This document shows positions 51,562 to 60,296 of a stretch of 64,000 nt of DNA, piece after piece. The position numbers and the translations under genes were made by a program. Numbering within the stretch: the stretch's first letter is position 1; every line of letters starts with the position of its first letter. A model generated the notes under the pieces. That model was not told where the DNA came from. It ran no database searches and was given only the letters and a program-made list of their open reading frames with translations. Origin of the DNA: Streptomyces aureocirculatus. Lineage in GTDB: Bacteria > Actinomycetota > Actinomycetes > Streptomycetales > Streptomycetaceae. The stretch covers positions 1 through 64,000 of the forward strand of contig NZ_JOAP01000037.1 in the NCBI RefSeq assembly GCF_000720475.1, given 5' to 3'.

Positions 51562-52629
51562 TCAGCGCCTGGCCACCCGCAGCGCCACCGGTGGCGGCAC
51601 GTCTGTGTCATCGGTGGCATCGATGGCATCGGTCGCGTCGGTGGCATCGGTGGCATCGGTGTCGTCGGTGGCATCGGTGAGCCGCGCGGTCAGGCCGGCC
51701 CACCACTGCGGCCCCTCCTCGATGTGGCGCAGCAGGATGCCCTCGCGCACCGCCCAGGGGCAGACCTCCGCCCTGTCGATGCCCATCAGCTTCATGGCCG
51801 TGTGCGCGACGACCGCGCCGGCCAGGCTCTGCGCCGCCCGTGGCGCCGAGATCCCCGGCAGTTGCGCGCGCTCGGACACCGGGAGGCGGGCGAGTCGCTC
51901 CGTCGACCGGCGCAGGGCCTCGCGCTCCAGGCTCCGGTGTACGAAGGGACCACGCCGTCCGGGGGCCTCGCCGGTCAGCCGCGCCAACTGCTGGCACGTG
52001 CGCGAGGTCGCGACCGCGGTGCGCGGGCCCTCCCAGCGGATCCGTGCCCCCACGTCCCGCATCTGGTGGCGCACCTTGCGCCGCATCGCCTTGATCGTCT
52101 GCGCGGACGGCGGGTCGTCGCCGGTGCGGAACTCATGGGTCAGCCGGTTCGCGCCGAGCGGCAGCGACACCGCGAAGTCCGGCAGGCGCCCCCGCCCGAA
52201 GGCCACCTCCAGCGAGCCCCCGCCGATGTCGAACAGGACCAGGGGCCCCGCCCGCCAGCCCAGCCAGCGCCGCGCGCCGAGGAAGGTCAGCTCGGCCTCC
52301 ACCTCGCCGGGGAGCGTGCACAGGGCGACGCCGGTGCTCGCCCGCACCGCGCGCAGGACCTCCAGACGGTTCGGCGCGTCACGCACCACGGCGGTCGCGA
52401 AGGCGAGCGGCAGCGCGGAACCCCAACGTCCAGCGGTCGACGCCGCGGCGTCGACCGCCCGTACGAGGAGGCGCACGGCCTCCTCGTCGAAAGGGGCGCC
52501 GGGTTCGACCCGGTCGCAGAGCCGCAGCTTCCACTTCTTCGTGTGCACGGGCAGCGGTGCCCCACCAGCGGCGTCCGCCACCACGAGGCGCACGGTGCGC
52601 GATCCCACATCCAGCACGCTCACTCGCAT
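51562..52629 (-). CDS. Ppx/GppA-family phosphatase
   Basis: 355-residue protein of the exopolyphosphatase/guanosine pentaphosphate phosphatase family (actin/Hsp70 fold). Phosphate-binding motifs are visible: VLDVGSRTVRLVVADA (phosphate 1), DIGGGSLEVAFG (phosphate 2), and GEVEAELTFLGARR with the catalytic glutamate region. It may hydrolyse polyphosphate or pppGpp and so touch the phosphate and stringent signals that govern antibiotic production; that link is inference. Near the C-terminus a run of Thr-Asp-Ala triplets is encoded by 9-base repeats (about 51605-51680). It is convergent with redG and marks the cluster border. Confidence 0.88.
   Translation of the reverse strand: MRVSVLDVGSRTVRLVVADAAGGAPLPVHTKKWKLRLCDRVEPGAPFDEEAVRLLVRAVDAAASTAGRWGSALPLAFATAVVRDAPNRLEVLRAVRASTGVALCTLPGEVEAELTFLGARRWLGWRAGPLVLFDIGGGSLEVAFGRGRLPDFAVSLPLGANRLTHEFRTGDDPPSAQTIKAMRRKVRHQMRDVGARIRWEGPRTAVATSRTCQQLARLTGEAPGRRGPFVHRSLEREALRRSTERLARLPVSERAQLPGISAPRAAQSLAGAVVAHTAMKLMGIDRAEVCPWAVREGILLRHIEEGPQWWAGLTARLTDATDDTDATDATDATDAIDATDDTDVPPPVALRVARR
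51605..51680 (-). repeat. 9-bp repeats encoding Thr-Asp-Ala triplets
   Basis: Top-strand units close to GGTGGCATC recur about eight times with point changes. On the minus strand they encode a T-D-A/D-D-T run in the C-terminal tail of the phosphatase, outside the catalytic fold. Confidence 0.8.
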
Positions 52630-52697
52630 GACCCCTCAGTACCCAGGGCACGTCACGACACGCCGCACACCGCGTACGCCTGACGTTTTCCTTTCCT

Positions 52698-53582
52698 TCA
52701 ACTGGCCGTAACTTTTCGGTCACCTGCCGCTCCCGGGAGGCCCTGTGCGCGGCGGATCACGATGTCGCCGAGCCCGGTGCGGGCGCGCACGTGCACGGTC
52801 TGGGCCCCCTGGCCGGGGCCGTCGACGGGGCCCAGGTCGTTGTGCACGGTGCCCGCCCGGGAGTTGACGTCGAGCCAGGCCGCGGTGCCCGGGTGGATGC
52901 CGATCTCCAGGTTGCCGGTCTGCGTCTGGAGGTCGACACGGCCCCGGGCGACCTCCTCTATGCGGATGTCGCCGCCTGCGGACTTCGAGGCGATGTCGGC
53001 GTACGCACGGCCCACGGAGACGTTGCCGTTGGCGACCTTCAACCGCAGTTCGCCGGAGATCCGGCCGACCCAGGTGTCGCCGTTGGAGTTCCTGATCTCC
53101 GCGGCGCCGTCGATCTCATGGACGCGCACCCGGCCGGAGCCGGTGGTGACCTCGGCGAAGCCGTCGATGTGGTTCACGGTGACGGCACCGCGCTCCGTGC
53201 GCAGGCGTACCGGCCCGGTCCTGTCGAGGCGGATGTCGCCGTCCAGGGTGTTCAGGGCGCAGGCGCCGAGGGGGCCTTCGCCGGTGAAGTCGCCGAGGGA
53301 CGCGGTGCCGTTGAGCCGGGAGCCGCCGGGCAGCCGTACCTCGACGAGGACCGCGCCCGCGTCGCCGCGCCGCAGGCCGGGGTCGGGCGTCCGTACCGTG
53401 AGGCGGTTGCGTACGAAGTCGACGCGGGTGCCCTGCGCCGCCCGGACGTCGGCGTCGTTGTCCTTGTCGCGCGGGTGCACCTCGACGACGGTGATGGCGC
53501 GCCCGCCCGCGGTGATGTGGGCGACGCCGATGGCGACGTGGATCGTGGCGGTGATCGGCTCCGGGGTGTCGAACGTGGGCAA
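52698..53582 (-). CDS. DUF4097 beta-strand-repeat protein
   Basis: 294-residue protein with the DUF4097 adhesin-like right-handed beta-strand repeat (for example GDIRLDRTGPVRLRTERGAV, GRVRVHEIDGAAEIRNSNGD, GDIRIEEVARGRVDLQTQTG). No signal peptide or membrane segment. TTG 53582 is chosen as start because GAGGAGGGG lies 3 bases upstream and family members begin PTFDTPEPI; no ATG fits. From memory, such genes in Streptomyces usually stand in an operon HicB-like, DUF4097, DrrA-type ABC ATPase, permease. Here it is alone, between the phosphatase and MMPL genes, while a HicB/ABC-like chimera lies 3 kb away. Function unknown. Confidence 0.8.
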   Translation of the reverse strand: MPTFDTPEPITATIHVAIGVAHITAGGRAITVVEVHPRDKDNDADVRAAQGTRVDFVRNRLTVRTPDPGLRRGDAGAVLVEVRLPGGSRLNGTASLGDFTGEGPLGACALNTLDGDIRLDRTGPVRLRTERGAVTVNHIDGFAEVTTGSGRVRVHEIDGAAEIRNSNGDTWVGRISGELRLKVANGNVSVGRAYADIASKSAGGDIRIEEVARGRVDLQTQTGNLEIGIHPGTAAWLDVNSRAGTVHNDLGPVDGPGQGAQTVHVRARTGLGDIVIRRAQGLPGAAGDRKVTAS

Positions 53583-53636
53583 GGTCCCCTCCTCGTGACT
53601 CTGCAGGGCGTCCCCGCCGAGGGGACATGATGGGTC

Positions 53637-53746
53637 GGCGCCGCGACGGCCGACAGCGGATCGGCGCCGCGCGAGGGCGACAGCGGTTCCGGCGCCGCGC
53701 GAGGCCGACATCGGTTCCGGCGCCGCGCGAGGCCGACATCGGGAGC
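53637..53746. repeat. 28-bp tandem repeats upstream of the DUF4097 gene
   Basis: Four units starting GGCGCCGCGCGAGGCCGACA; the second and third are 28 bases and differ at two positions, the first is 26 bases and the fourth diverges at its end. They fill half of the 232-base gap between the MMPL stop and the DUF4097 start. No gene is supported there. Confidence 0.8.
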
Positions 53747-53814
53747 GGGCCCCGCCGGCCGGTGAGGCCGGAGGAGCCCGCTGTGTGGACGCCCCGTGGG
53801 CGAAGGCGCCGCGG

Positions 53815-56070
53815 TCAGCCCCGGTACTGCGGTTCGCGCCGCCGCTGCCACGGCCGGGTCCGCTGCTGCGCGGCCAGGCGCCGGGACAGCTTCTCGCCCT
53901 CGACGTCCATGTTCGGGAGCAGCCAGTCGAGCCACTTCGGCAACCACCACGCCGACTTGCCGAGCAGGGCGAACAGCGCGGGCACAAGCGCCATCCGGAC
54001 GATGAAGGCGTCGAAGAGCACCGCTACGGCGAGTCCGAAGCCGATCATCTTCACCAGGTCGTTCTCCTCCATGATGAAGCCGGAGAACACACTGATCATG
54101 ATGATCGCGGCGGCGGTGACCACCCGGCCGCCGTACCGGAAGCCGGTGACGACCGCCTCGCGCGGCTCGGCGCCGTGCACGTACGCCTCGCGCATCCGCG
54201 TCACCAGGAACACCTCGTAGTCCATCGCGAGGCCGAACACCACACCGATCATGAAGATCGGCATCGTGCTCATGATCGGGCTCGGCTGGTCCACGCCGAA
54301 GACGTCCGCGAGCCAGCCCCACTGGAAGACCGCCACCACGGCGCCGAGCGCGGCGGCCACCGAGAGCAGGAAGCCGAGGGCGGCCTTCAGGGGCACCAGG
54401 ATCGAGCGGAAGACCAGCATCAGGAGCAGGAAGGCCAGGCCGACGACCGTGCCGAGGTAGGGCAGGAGCGCGTCGTCGAGGGTCTTCGAGAAGTCGATGA
54501 ACAAGGCCGTCTGGCCGGTGAGCAGGATCTCCGGGCCGTGGTCGGCCTTGATGTCCTTCGCCATGCCGCGCAGGGACTTCACCAGGTTCTTGGTGTCGTC
54601 CTCGTCGGGGCCCGTGGTGGGCACCACGTTCACGATGGCGGTGTCGCCCGCCTTGTTGAGCACGGCGGGGCCGACGGACTCGACACCGGGTTCCTTCGCC
54701 ATCTTCGAGCGCACGCCCGCGGACTCGCTCTTGGCGTCCTTGTCCTCGATGGTCACCATCAGCGGGCCGTTGAAGCCCTTGCCGAAGGACTCCGACATCA
54801 TGTCGTAGGCCTTGCGCTGGGTGGTGTCGGGAGCCATGGTGCCCTCGCCGGGCAGGCCGAGCTCCATGCTCGCGGCGGGTACGGCGACGGTGCCGAGGCC
54901 CACGACGGCCAGGAGGAGCACGCCGACCGGGTGGCGGAGCACGAAGCGCGCCCAGCGGGCACCGAGGTTGGGGCGCTGCAGCTTGGCGGCCCGCTTCTCG
55001 GCCTTGCGCTGCTTGCGCGCGGAGAGCGGCTTGCCCTTGTACCGCGCGCGGTCCTTGCGGGCGAGCACCTTGATGGGCGCGAAGCCGAGGAGCGCGGGCA
55101 CGAGTGTCACGGCGATGAGGACGGCGACGGCGACGGTGCCCGCGGCCGCCATGCCCATCTTGGTGAGCATCGGGATGTCCACCACGATCAGGCCGCCGAG
55201 GGCGATGATGACGGTGAGTCCGGCGAAGACGACGGCGCTGCCCGCGGTGCCCACGGCCCGGCCCGCGGCGTCATGGCGTTCACGGCCTTCGGCGATCTCG
55301 GACCGGTAGCGGGAGACGATGAACAGCGCGTAGTCGATGCCGACGGCGAGCCCGATCATCATGGCCAGGGTCGTGGTCGTGGACGAGAGGCCGAGCGTGG
55401 AGCCGAGCGCGGTGATGCCGGAGATGCCGACGCCCACACCGACGAGCGCGGTGAGCAGCGGCATGCCCGCGGCGATCAGGGAGCCGAAGGTGAGCAGCAG
55501 GACGATCGCGGAGACGGCGATACCGACGGCTTCGGCGGAGCCGTTCATGGTCTGCTCCACCTTGACGGCGTCACCGCCGGCTTCGGCCTTCAGACCGCTC
55601 TTGCGCGCGTCGGCCAGCGTGTCGTCCAGGGCGTCGTGCGCCTTCTCGGACACCTTGGTCGCGATCACCTTGTAGGTGGCGGACACATAGACGGTCGACT
55701 TGTCCTTGCTGACGGCGGCGCCGCCCGCGTAGGGGTCGCTGACCTTGGCGACCTGGGGCGCCTTGCGCAGTTCGGCGACGACCCTGCCGACCTTGGCCTT
55801 GGCGCCGGAGTCGGTGATCTTTCCGTCGCCGGGCACCCGCAGCACCACGCGGGCCGTGGCGCCGTCGGCGCTCGCGTCCGGGAACTTGTCCTCCAGCAGG
55901 TCGTACGCCTTCTGCGACTCCGTGCCGGGCATCGAGAACGTGTCGGCGGGGGGTGCCGGGGCGGACGAGGCGGCGTAGCCCACACCGCCGAACACCAGCA
56001 CCCACAGCAGAACCATCACGCCGCGTCGCCGGAAGGCGAAGCGGCCCAGTTTGTAGAGGAGGGTAGCCAC
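53815..56070 (-). CDS. MMPL-family RND transporter
   Basis: 751-residue membrane transporter of the MMPL family (RND superfamily), with about twelve helices in two halves, each preceded by a large extracytoplasmic loop. The first helix (VMVLLWVLVFGGVGYAASSA) is followed by loop 1, and GLAVGIDYALFIVSRYR and VFGLAMDYEVFLVTRMRE carry the conserved Asp-Tyr pairs of the proton relay. Family members export lipids, siderophores or drugs. GTG 56070 is chosen because AGGAG lies 10 bases upstream and the protein then begins directly before the first helix; the longer frame reads through repeats. Divergent from the small gene at 56495, sharing a 424-base promoter region. Confidence 0.9.
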   Translation of the reverse strand: MATLLYKLGRFAFRRRGVMVLLWVLVFGGVGYAASSAPAPPADTFSMPGTESQKAYDLLEDKFPDASADGATARVVLRVPGDGKITDSGAKAKVGRVVAELRKAPQVAKVSDPYAGGAAVSKDKSTVYVSATYKVIATKVSEKAHDALDDTLADARKSGLKAEAGGDAVKVEQTMNGSAEAVGIAVSAIVLLLTFGSLIAAGMPLLTALVGVGVGISGITALGSTLGLSSTTTTLAMMIGLAVGIDYALFIVSRYRSEIAEGRERHDAAGRAVGTAGSAVVFAGLTVIIALGGLIVVDIPMLTKMGMAAAGTVAVAVLIAVTLVPALLGFAPIKVLARKDRARYKGKPLSARKQRKAEKRAAKLQRPNLGARWARFVLRHPVGVLLLAVVGLGTVAVPAASMELGLPGEGTMAPDTTQRKAYDMMSESFGKGFNGPLMVTIEDKDAKSESAGVRSKMAKEPGVESVGPAVLNKAGDTAIVNVVPTTGPDEDDTKNLVKSLRGMAKDIKADHGPEILLTGQTALFIDFSKTLDDALLPYLGTVVGLAFLLLMLVFRSILVPLKAALGFLLSVAAALGAVVAVFQWGWLADVFGVDQPSPIMSTMPIFMIGVVFGLAMDYEVFLVTRMREAYVHGAEPREAVVTGFRYGGRVVTAAAIIMISVFSGFIMEENDLVKMIGFGLAVAVLFDAFIVRMALVPALFALLGKSAWWLPKWLDWLLPNMDVEGEKLSRRLAAQQRTRPWQRRREPQYRG

Positions 56071-56151
56071 GGCGAGGAGGACTCCTGTCGGGTAGTCAGG
56101 AACGAGGGGACGGTCGTTGCTCCTGTACGGCGTACGACCCGCAGCGCAACT

Positions 56152-56204
56152 ATGGCACCATCGTGGCACCACTGCAAGCCCACTTTGGCACAGCCAAGGC
56201 ACCA
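56152..56204. promoter_or_regulatory. 11-bp-phased TGGCACCA array before the MMPL gene
   Basis: TGGCACCA at 56153, TGGCACCA at 56164, TGGCACAG at 56186 and AGGCACCA at 56197: starts are 11, 22 and 11 bases apart. The first is part of the palindrome ATGGCACCAT. The array lies 80-135 bases upstream of the MMPL start and resembles the array before the gene at 56495. Confidence 0.55.
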
Positions 56205-56454
56205 ACGCCGAAGGCGCGGTTCATGCGCCCAGCGTGCGCGCCGGGGAGCGCGACAGGACGTCGCGCTCCATCCGCCCGAACCCGCCCCGCACATCGCCTC
56301 ACCCACTCCAGGCCAGGGATTCAGCCCCGGTGGACCCGCCCGCTCCGGACCGCTGCGCCCTCCCGTGTACCCCCGCATCCACCCGGCCGCACGGTCGAAT
56401 TCCGGCAAAAACAAGGAGGACCGGTATTCGGCCAGGCGTCCGGAGAACGTCCAT

Positions 56455-56495
56455 TGGCGCTTGAATGGCGCCATCTTTGTGCCATGATGACGTCA
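56455..56495. promoter_or_regulatory. 11-bp-phased TGGCGCCA array at the 56495 gene
   Basis: TGGCGCTT, TGGCGCCA (in the palindrome ATGGCGCCAT), TTGTGCCA and TGACGTCA start at 56455, 56466, 56477 and 56488, all 11 bases apart; the last touches the start codon. This placement suits autoregulation by the adjacent protein. Between this array and the MMPL one (56205-56454) nothing else is seen. Confidence 0.55.
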
Positions 56496-57199
56496 TGGAC
56501 CTCACCCCGTACCTCGACGATCTCCGTCAGGAGCTCGCGGTCGCCGCGGACGCGGGCGGAGCCGAGACCCGGGCCCTCGCCCGGCAACTCACCGGCCCCC
56601 TGCAGTCCGCCGCCCGGCTCACCCTGCTCAACGCCCTGTGCGCCGCCATGGGCGAGGTCAATCGCGACCTCGCCCCGGTTTCGGTGGTCGTACAACTGCG
56701 GGGCCTCGACCCCGAGTTCGTGGTGACACCGCCGTCGTCCGCGCGGAACCACCCGGCGGGCGCGCGGAGCAGGGCGGCCTCCGACACGGCGGCTTCCGAA
56801 GCGGCGGCTTCCGAGGCGATGGCGTCCGAGGCGGTGGCGCCGGTGATCCCGCTGTCCGCCGCGGGGCCGTGCGGCGGCAGCATCCGGCTGCAGTTCGACA
56901 CCGTCACCGGCATGGAGGAGGCCGCCGGGCTCTTCGACTGTGTGCGCGCCGACCATGAGGAACTCACCCTGCACCTGCCGAGCGACTGCAGCGTCGCGGA
57001 CGTGCGGGCCGTGCTCGACGCCCTGGACGGTGCGGCGGTCGAGGCGGCCGCGATCACGGTGCACCGGGCCACCCTCGACGACGTCTTCCACTCCCTCGTC
57101 GGCCCGCTCCGGCCGGACGACGGCCTCGGCTTCGGCAAGCCCGTGAAGGACCACAAGTCCCCCGGCCCCCGCAGGTCCCGCAGGCGCCCCACCGACTGA
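56495..57199 (+). CDS. Small chimeric protein: HicB-like N-terminus, ABC-ATPase-like tail
   Basis: 234-residue protein not matching one family. Residues 1-80 (MDLTPYLDDLRQELAVAADA, RLTLLNALCAAMGEVNRDLA, LRGLDPEFVV) look like Streptomyces proteins labelled HicB-family antitoxins. A middle linker has Ala/Ser/Glu repeats (SDTAASEAAASEAMASEAVA). Residues about 130-215 (SIRLQFDTVTGMEEAAGLF to HRATLDDVFHSLVG) look like the C-terminal domain of DrrA-type ABC ATPases, but no Walker motifs exist. Both halves plus DUF4097 normally come from one operon, so this may be a deletion fusion. ATG 56495 directly follows a phased repeat array. Role unknown; DNA binding by the N-terminal part is possible. Confidence 0.55.
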   Translation: MDLTPYLDDLRQELAVAADAGGAETRALARQLTGPLQSAARLTLLNALCAAMGEVNRDLAPVSVVVQLRGLDPEFVVTPPSSARNHPAGARSRAASDTAASEAAASEAMASEAVAPVIPLSAAGPCGGSIRLQFDTVTGMEEAAGLFDCVRADHEELTLHLPSDCSVADVRAVLDALDGAAVEAAAITVHRATLDDVFHSLVGPLRPDDGLGFGKPVKDHKSPGPRRSRRRPTD

Positions 57200-57236
57200 A
57201 CGCCTGGTCGTACCGACGGCCCCCGGACCGTTTCCC

Positions 57237-58502
57237 CTACCGGCCGGTGCGCAGCGGCAACGAACGCGGCCCTGTCAGCTCCGGACTCCGCATCAGGACC
57301 GGCGGGTTGTCCGGATCCGCGCGCAGTTCCGGGTAGCGCTCCAGGAGGATGCCGAGGGCGACCCGGCCCTCGAGACGGGCGAGCGGCGCCCCCAGGCAGA
57401 AGTGGATGCCCCTGCCGAACGCGAGGTGCGGGTTGGGGTCGCGCTCCGGACGGAACTCCTGCGGGTCGGCGAAGACCCGCTCGTCACGGTTGGCCGCGCC
57501 GGCCCACACCGCGACCAACTGCCCCGCGCGCAGCGTCCGGTCGCCGAGCCGCACCTCCTTGGTGGTGACGCGGTGGAAGACCTGGAACGGCGTGAGAACA
57601 CGCAGCGTCTCCTCGACGACGCCGGGCATCCGCGCGGGATCGCGCCGCAGTTGGTCCCGCTCGTGCGGGTGCGCCTCAAGGCAGAGGAGCGCGTTGCCGA
57701 GCATCATGGTCGTGGTGACGTGCCCGCCGACGAGCAGCAGTTGGGCCAGGTTGCCGATCTCGGGGCCGGTCAGCCGCTCGCCGTCGACCTCGGCCAGGAC
57801 CAGGTGGGTGAGCAGATCCTGTTGTGGGCGGCTCCTGCGCTCCTCGGCGTACCCGGCGAAGTACTCGCTCATCCGGCGCGACAGATCGAAGACGGCCGCG
57901 GCGGATTCGGTGGTCAGCGCGTCGGAGACGGAGGCGTGGTCGCGGGGGATCATGGCGTCGCTCCACTGCCGGAACAGGGCGTGGTCGCTGCTCGGCACGC
58001 CGAGCAGTTCGGCGATCACCGTCACCGGCAGCGGATGGGCGACGTCGTCGACGAGTTCCAGGGTGCCGGTGCCGCGTTCGTCGGCGCGGTCGAGCAGTTC
58101 ATGGGTGAGCGTGGCGATCTGCGGCGCGAGCGCGGCCACGAGCCGCGGCGTGAAGGCCCGGCTGACGAGGCGCCGCAGCTTGCGGTGGTCGGGCGGGTCC
58201 ATCTGCGTGAGCAGGCCGCTCTTCTCGTACTCCGGCGTCTCGGGTACGAGCACCGGCACCGTGTCCGACGAGTAGGCACCGGGGTTCGAGAGGACCTCGA
58301 CGCTCTCGGGGTGGCCGTAGACGTTCCAGACTCCGATCTCGCCGTCGCCGTCGAACTCGACGGGCCGCTCCGCGGGAGTGCCGCGGAGCCAGAAGTGCTC
58401 CTTGGGGGCCTCCCATACGTCGACCAGCGTGGTGAGGGGTGGCGTGAGGGGCGGTGTGGGCGGCGTCGACGGTGACGAAGGGTTCAGTGACTGGTAAGTC
58501 AC
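57237..58502 (-). CDS. Cytochrome P450
   Basis: 421-residue soluble bacterial P450. Haem-binding loop FGRGIHFCLGAPLARLEGR with the cysteine ligand; I-helix LLLVGGHVTTTMMLGNALL, with GGHVTT in place of the usual AGxxTT; K-helix ETLRVLTPF (ExxR); and a meander arginine in PQEFRPERDPNPH. GTG 58502 is preceded by AGGTG 8 bases upstream. The first 20 residues are a Pro/Thr/Ser-rich tail. It requires a ferredoxin and reductase not found next to it. It converges on the gene at 56495 (37-base gap). Substrate unknown; a perfect palindrome just upstream suggests TetR-type control. Confidence 0.92.
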   Translation of the reverse strand: MTYQSLNPSSPSTPPTPPLTPPLTTLVDVWEAPKEHFWLRGTPAERPVEFDGDGEIGVWNVYGHPESVEVLSNPGAYSSDTVPVLVPETPEYEKSGLLTQMDPPDHRKLRRLVSRAFTPRLVAALAPQIATLTHELLDRADERGTGTLELVDDVAHPLPVTVIAELLGVPSSDHALFRQWSDAMIPRDHASVSDALTTESAAAVFDLSRRMSEYFAGYAEERRSRPQQDLLTHLVLAEVDGERLTGPEIGNLAQLLLVGGHVTTTMMLGNALLCLEAHPHERDQLRRDPARMPGVVEETLRVLTPFQVFHRVTTKEVRLGDRTLRAGQLVAVWAGAANRDERVFADPQEFRPERDPNPHLAFGRGIHFCLGAPLARLEGRVALGILLERYPELRADPDNPPVLMRSPELTGPRSLPLRTGR

Positions 58503-58538
58503 GATATTTCACCTGTTTCAGGGTGTGCGGGAGTACGC

Positions 58539-58560
58539 CCGTACGGTCGGGACCGTACGG
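58539..58560. promoter_or_regulatory. Perfect 22-bp operator palindrome before the P450 gene
   Basis: CCGTACGGTC, spacer GG, GACCGTACGG: 10-base arms with no mismatch, each arm holding the smaller palindrome CCGTACGG. It begins 36 bases upstream of the P450 GTG. This form is typical of TetR-family operators; no such regulator is adjacent. Confidence 0.65.
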
Positions 58561-58766
58561 TGCCGGGGCTGCGCGAGAACCGCGCGAGAGCTGCGCGAGG
58601 GTTACGGGAGCCGCGTGCGGGGATGCCGGGCGGTCACGCCGGAGGGCGGCGGAGGGCGGCGGCGAAGACGCGGGGGTCGGGCGCCTGGATCAGGCGCCGC
58701 GTATGCCGGTGCGGAGGCACGCGGGCGGCGTGTGGCGGAGACGGCCGGACTGCGGCACGGATTCCA

Positions 58767-58796
58767 TGACGCCACCATGGCATCACGATGGCGCCA
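58767..58796. promoter_or_regulatory. Third 11-bp-phased TGGCGCCA array
   Basis: TGACGCCA, TGGCATCA and TGGCGCCA start at 58767, 58778 and 58789, 11 bases apart, the last within ATGGCGCCAT. It is the same motif and period as the arrays at 56152 and 56455. It lies in the 447-base gap between the P450 start and the argD stop; no gene is seen there. Confidence 0.5.
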
Positions 58797-58864
58797 TTGC
58801 AAACCGGCACGGCTCACTCCGGCACCGTCACCGGGTTCAGCCGTGGGCCGGAGCACACGACAAA

Positions 58865-58890
58865 GGCCGTCCACCCTTGTGTGGACGGCC
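58865..58890 (-). terminator. Terminator of the argJBD operon
   Basis: GGCCGTCCAC, 6-base loop CCTTGT, GTGGACGGCC: a perfect 10-base stem 60 bases after the argD stop, followed on the minus strand by TTTGT. The bases between hold imperfect GCGCGGTTCAG repeats. Confidence 0.8.
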
Positions 58891-58949
58891 CGTCGAGTCG
58901 GCGCGGTCAGGCGCGGTTCAGTTGCGGTTCAGGCGCGGCCTGGCGCGGT

Positions 58950-60242
58950 TCAGGCGCCGGACTCCCGCCGCGCCCGGTCGAGCACGCCGGGCAACTTGCG
59001 CAGGAACGTCGTCACCTCGTCCTCGCCGATGATCAGTGGCGGGGCGAGCCTGATGGTGTCGGGCAGCGCGGCGTTCACCAGGAGCCCCGCGTCCTGCGCG
59101 GCCTGCTGCACCTGCGGGGCGCACGGCTCGGTGAGGACGATGCCGAGCAGCAGCCCGGCGCCGCGGACCCGGTCGACGAGCGGGTGCCCGAGGGCCTCGA
59201 TGCCCTGGCGCAGGTTCTCGCCCTGGCGTTTGACGTGGTCCAGGAGCCCGTCGCCGTGGATGGTGTCGAGCACGGCTAGCGCGGCGGCGCAGGAGACGGG
59301 GTTGCCGCCGAAGGTGGTGCCGTGGGCGCCGGGAGCCATCAGGTCGGCGGCCGGGCCGAAGGCGAGGGTCGCACCGATGGGCAGGCCGCCGCCGAGGCCC
59401 TTGGCGAGTGTGAGGACGTCGGGCTCGACGCCGTGCGCCTGGTGCTCGAACCAGTGGCCGGTGCGTCCGATGCCCGTCTGCACCTCGTCGAGGACGAGCA
59501 GCGCCCCGGTGGCGCGGGTGATCTCACGGGCCGCGGCCAGATAGCCGGGGGGCGGCACGACCACGCCGTTCTCGCCCTGGATCGGCTCGATGAAGACGAG
59601 CGCGGTGTCGGTGTCGACGGCGGCGCGCAGCGCTTCGGCGTCGCCGAACGGCACATGCGTGATGTCACCGGGCAGCGGCTCGAACGCGGTGCGCTTGGCG
59701 GGCTGTCCGGTGAGGGCGAGGGAGCCCATGGTGCGGCCGTGGAAGCCGCCCTGGGCGGCGACCATGCGGCGCCGGCCCGTCAGCCGGCCGATCTTGAAGG
59801 CGGCCTCGTTCGCCTCCGCGCCGGAGTTGGCGAAGAAGACCCGCCCCGAGCGCCCGGTCAGCCGCAGGAGGCGCTCCGCGAGCCGCACCGGCGGCTCGGC
59901 GACGAACAGGTTGGAGACATGGCCGAGCCGGCCTATCTGCTCGCTGACGGCCCGGACGACGGCGGGGTGCGCGGTGCCGAGCGAGTTGACGGCGATGCCC
60001 CCGAGGAAGTCGAGGTACTTCTTGTCGTCCGCGTCCCAGAACGCGGCGCCCTCGCCGCGCACCAGCGGCACCCGTGGCGTGCCGTAGTTGTCCATCAGCG
60101 ACGCCTGCCAGCGCTCGGTGAGCTTGGTGTTGCCCCGCTCCCCCGCGACGGCGCCGGTGTCACCGGTGCCGTCGGTGCCGCTCGCGTGGCCCATGACGGT
60201 CCTGGCGGTCCTGGCGGTCCTGGCGGTACTGCCTTCGTGCAT
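58950..60242 (-). CDS. argD: Acetylornithine aminotransferase ArgD
   Basis: PLP-dependent class III aminotransferase, 430 residues, converting N-acetylglutamate semialdehyde to N-acetylornithine. Visible blocks: [50 protein letters not shown] segment [18 protein letters not shown], and [14 protein letters not shown] with the PLP lysine. ATG 60242 has GAGGGG 6 bases upstream. The first 40 residues are an unusual Thr/Ala/Arg/Gly tail including ART triplets from 9-base repeats (60190-60230). It is the last gene of the argJ-argB-argD operon, 54 bases after argB. Confidence 0.94.
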   Translation of the reverse strand: MHEGSTARTARTARTVMGHASGTDGTGDTGAVAGERGNTKLTERWQASLMDNYGTPRVPLVRGEGAAFWDADDKKYLDFLGGIAVNSLGTAHPAVVRAVSEQIGRLGHVSNLFVAEPPVRLAERLLRLTGRSGRVFFANSGAEANEAAFKIGRLTGRRRMVAAQGGFHGRTMGSLALTGQPAKRTAFEPLPGDITHVPFGDAEALRAAVDTDTALVFIEPIQGENGVVVPPPGYLAAAREITRATGALLVLDEVQTGIGRTGHWFEHQAHGVEPDVLTLAKGLGGGLPIGATLAFGPAADLMAPGAHGTTFGGNPVSCAAALAVLDTIHGDGLLDHVKRQGENLRQGIEALGHPLVDRVRGAGLLLGIVLTEPCAPQVQQAAQDAGLLVNAALPDTIRLAPPLIIGEDEVTTFLRKLPGVLDRARRESGA

Positions 60243-60296
60243 CGCATCCCCTCGGTGACGGCCGCGCTCATCGCGGCCTTCGGTCGGCGGCCCCGT

